Source of the DNA: Tubiluchus corallicola
Lineage: Eukaryota > Priapulida > Priapulimorpha > Priapulimorphida > Tubiluchidae
Direction: 5' to 3'
Assembly (NCBI GenBank): GCA_030141605.1
Contig: JAQGDQ010000376.1
Span: 1 to 64,000, forward strand
DNA: 64,000 nucleotides
The translations under genes were made by a program, and so were the position numbers. The notes beneath the pieces were generated by a model that did not search any database, was not told where the DNA came from, and saw only the letters and a program-made list of their open reading frames with translations. Of this stretch, positions 63,354-64,000 are shown one piece after another; the stretch's first letter is position 1; the number at the start of each line of letters is the position of its first letter.

Positions 63354-63480
63354 GAGATAGTAGTAGTGTGTTGGTTTTCCGTGGAGTACCTTATTAGGAT
63401 GTGGTCAGTCGGGTGCCGCTCAAGGTACCAAGGGATCCGGGGACGATTAAGGTTTGCCCGTCAACCCTTCTGCATAATAG
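63354..63480 (+). CDS. KCNQ: KCNQ-type K+ channel, exon 3
   Basis: The 127-bp exon encodes [20 protein letters not shown] (S2) and then [19 protein letters not shown] and CII at the start of S3. Recalled KCNQ2 reads [34 protein letters not shown]. The Glu of VEY, which interacts with the S4 arginines, and the basic S2-S3 linker (RGRLRFAR) that contacts PIP2 in this family are kept. Human KCNQ1 exon 3 is also 127 bp. The exon ends with G of the next Asp codon before a GTAACT donor. Exon 4 onward (S3-S6, pore, calmodulin-binding tail) lies beyond the window. Confidence 0.95.
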
Positions 63481-64000
63481 GTAACTAGACTTCTTTAGCT
63501 TTTTATTATTTAGATACAATGTAAAACATGGTAGCCGAAATCAGGTTTTCACTTGTATGAGTAAATACGAGATGTGTCTACTGTCCTTAAAAAGACGCTA
63601 AGATGCCAAAACACTAAATAACCATTTTACAGTACCCATGTCCATTATACCTTATTTTACACATGCTGAGCATACTGAGGAGATAAGGCCTAAGTTGATT
63701 GCCTGAAAATGCTATGGTACCCACTTTGTTATTTACCAAATGGGCAATTGACCATGCAATACAGTGTGCAAGCCAGGATGCAAACACTCTACTGCAGGTC
63801 CTTTCATGATCTATGTTTGAATCTGCACAGATCATCTTCCCTTCTTCCTTGCTAAAACGTCAATAAAAAATCTATTGTTCATTCCTAAAAATGGTTCTGG
63901 TGCCACATTATACAGTAAGTAGCAGATCAGAAACTGAAACACACTATGACTAAAAAACTGAAACACAAATTACTAAAAAGGATACAGGCTTGAAACAGTA
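63481..64000 (+). other. Start of KCNQ intron 3
   Basis: AT-rich sequence after the GTAACT donor. I see no exon 4 (S3) before the window ends. Confidence 0.8.

Overview
The window is AT-rich, intron-rich animal nuclear DNA. Three protein-coding genes lie on the + strand: the 3' part of SHOC2 (about 0.5-9.6 kb), a complete UQCC1 (12.0-20.8 kb) and the 5' part of a KCNQ-type voltage-gated potassium channel gene (33.6 kb to beyond the right edge). Short exons with consensus GT/AG splice sites, long introns, tandem repeats and several kinds of decayed metazoan transposon point to an invertebrate animal. I cannot name the phylum from this sequence alone.

Layout. 1-9588: ten SHOC2 exons giving the C-terminal 326 residues. 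Two long fold-back (inverted-repeat) elements and a degenerate tandem array sit in the introns. 9589-11958: SHOC2 downstream region, an unidentified exon-like ORF (10195-10385) and a short remnant of a YqaJ-type nuclease. 11959-20818: UQCC1 in seven exons, 234 aa. Its introns hold a retroposon-like stem-loop and tail, a LINE ORF1 fossil, a fold-back element, a Penelope-like GIY-YIG fossil and a 560-bp polypyrimidine tract. 20819-33643: intergenic DNA with a dead, internally deleted Ty3/gypsy retrotransposon (about 22.9-27.4 kb), a LINE 3'-end fossil split from its upstream part by a (GA)n tract, and the upstream region of KCNQ. 33644-64000: KCNQ exon 1, a 27.4-kb first intron, exon 2, a second intron holding a broken THAP-domain fossil, and exon 3. 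The channel gene continues past the window.

The genes do not form a functional cluster. SHOC2 is a RAF-activating phosphatase scaffold, UQCC1 is a mitochondrial complex III assembly factor and KCNQ is a plasma-membrane potassium channel. All annotation rests on reading splice sites and translations and on recalled family sequences; no database search was run. I found no intact RNA gene, no CRISPR array and no convincing new multi-gene system. The most useful leads are the unidentified exon at 10.2 kb, a 58-nt miRNA-like hairpin at 60.25 kb, three fold-back elements within the first 17 kb, and KCNQ exons whose sizes and phases match the vertebrate gene exactly.
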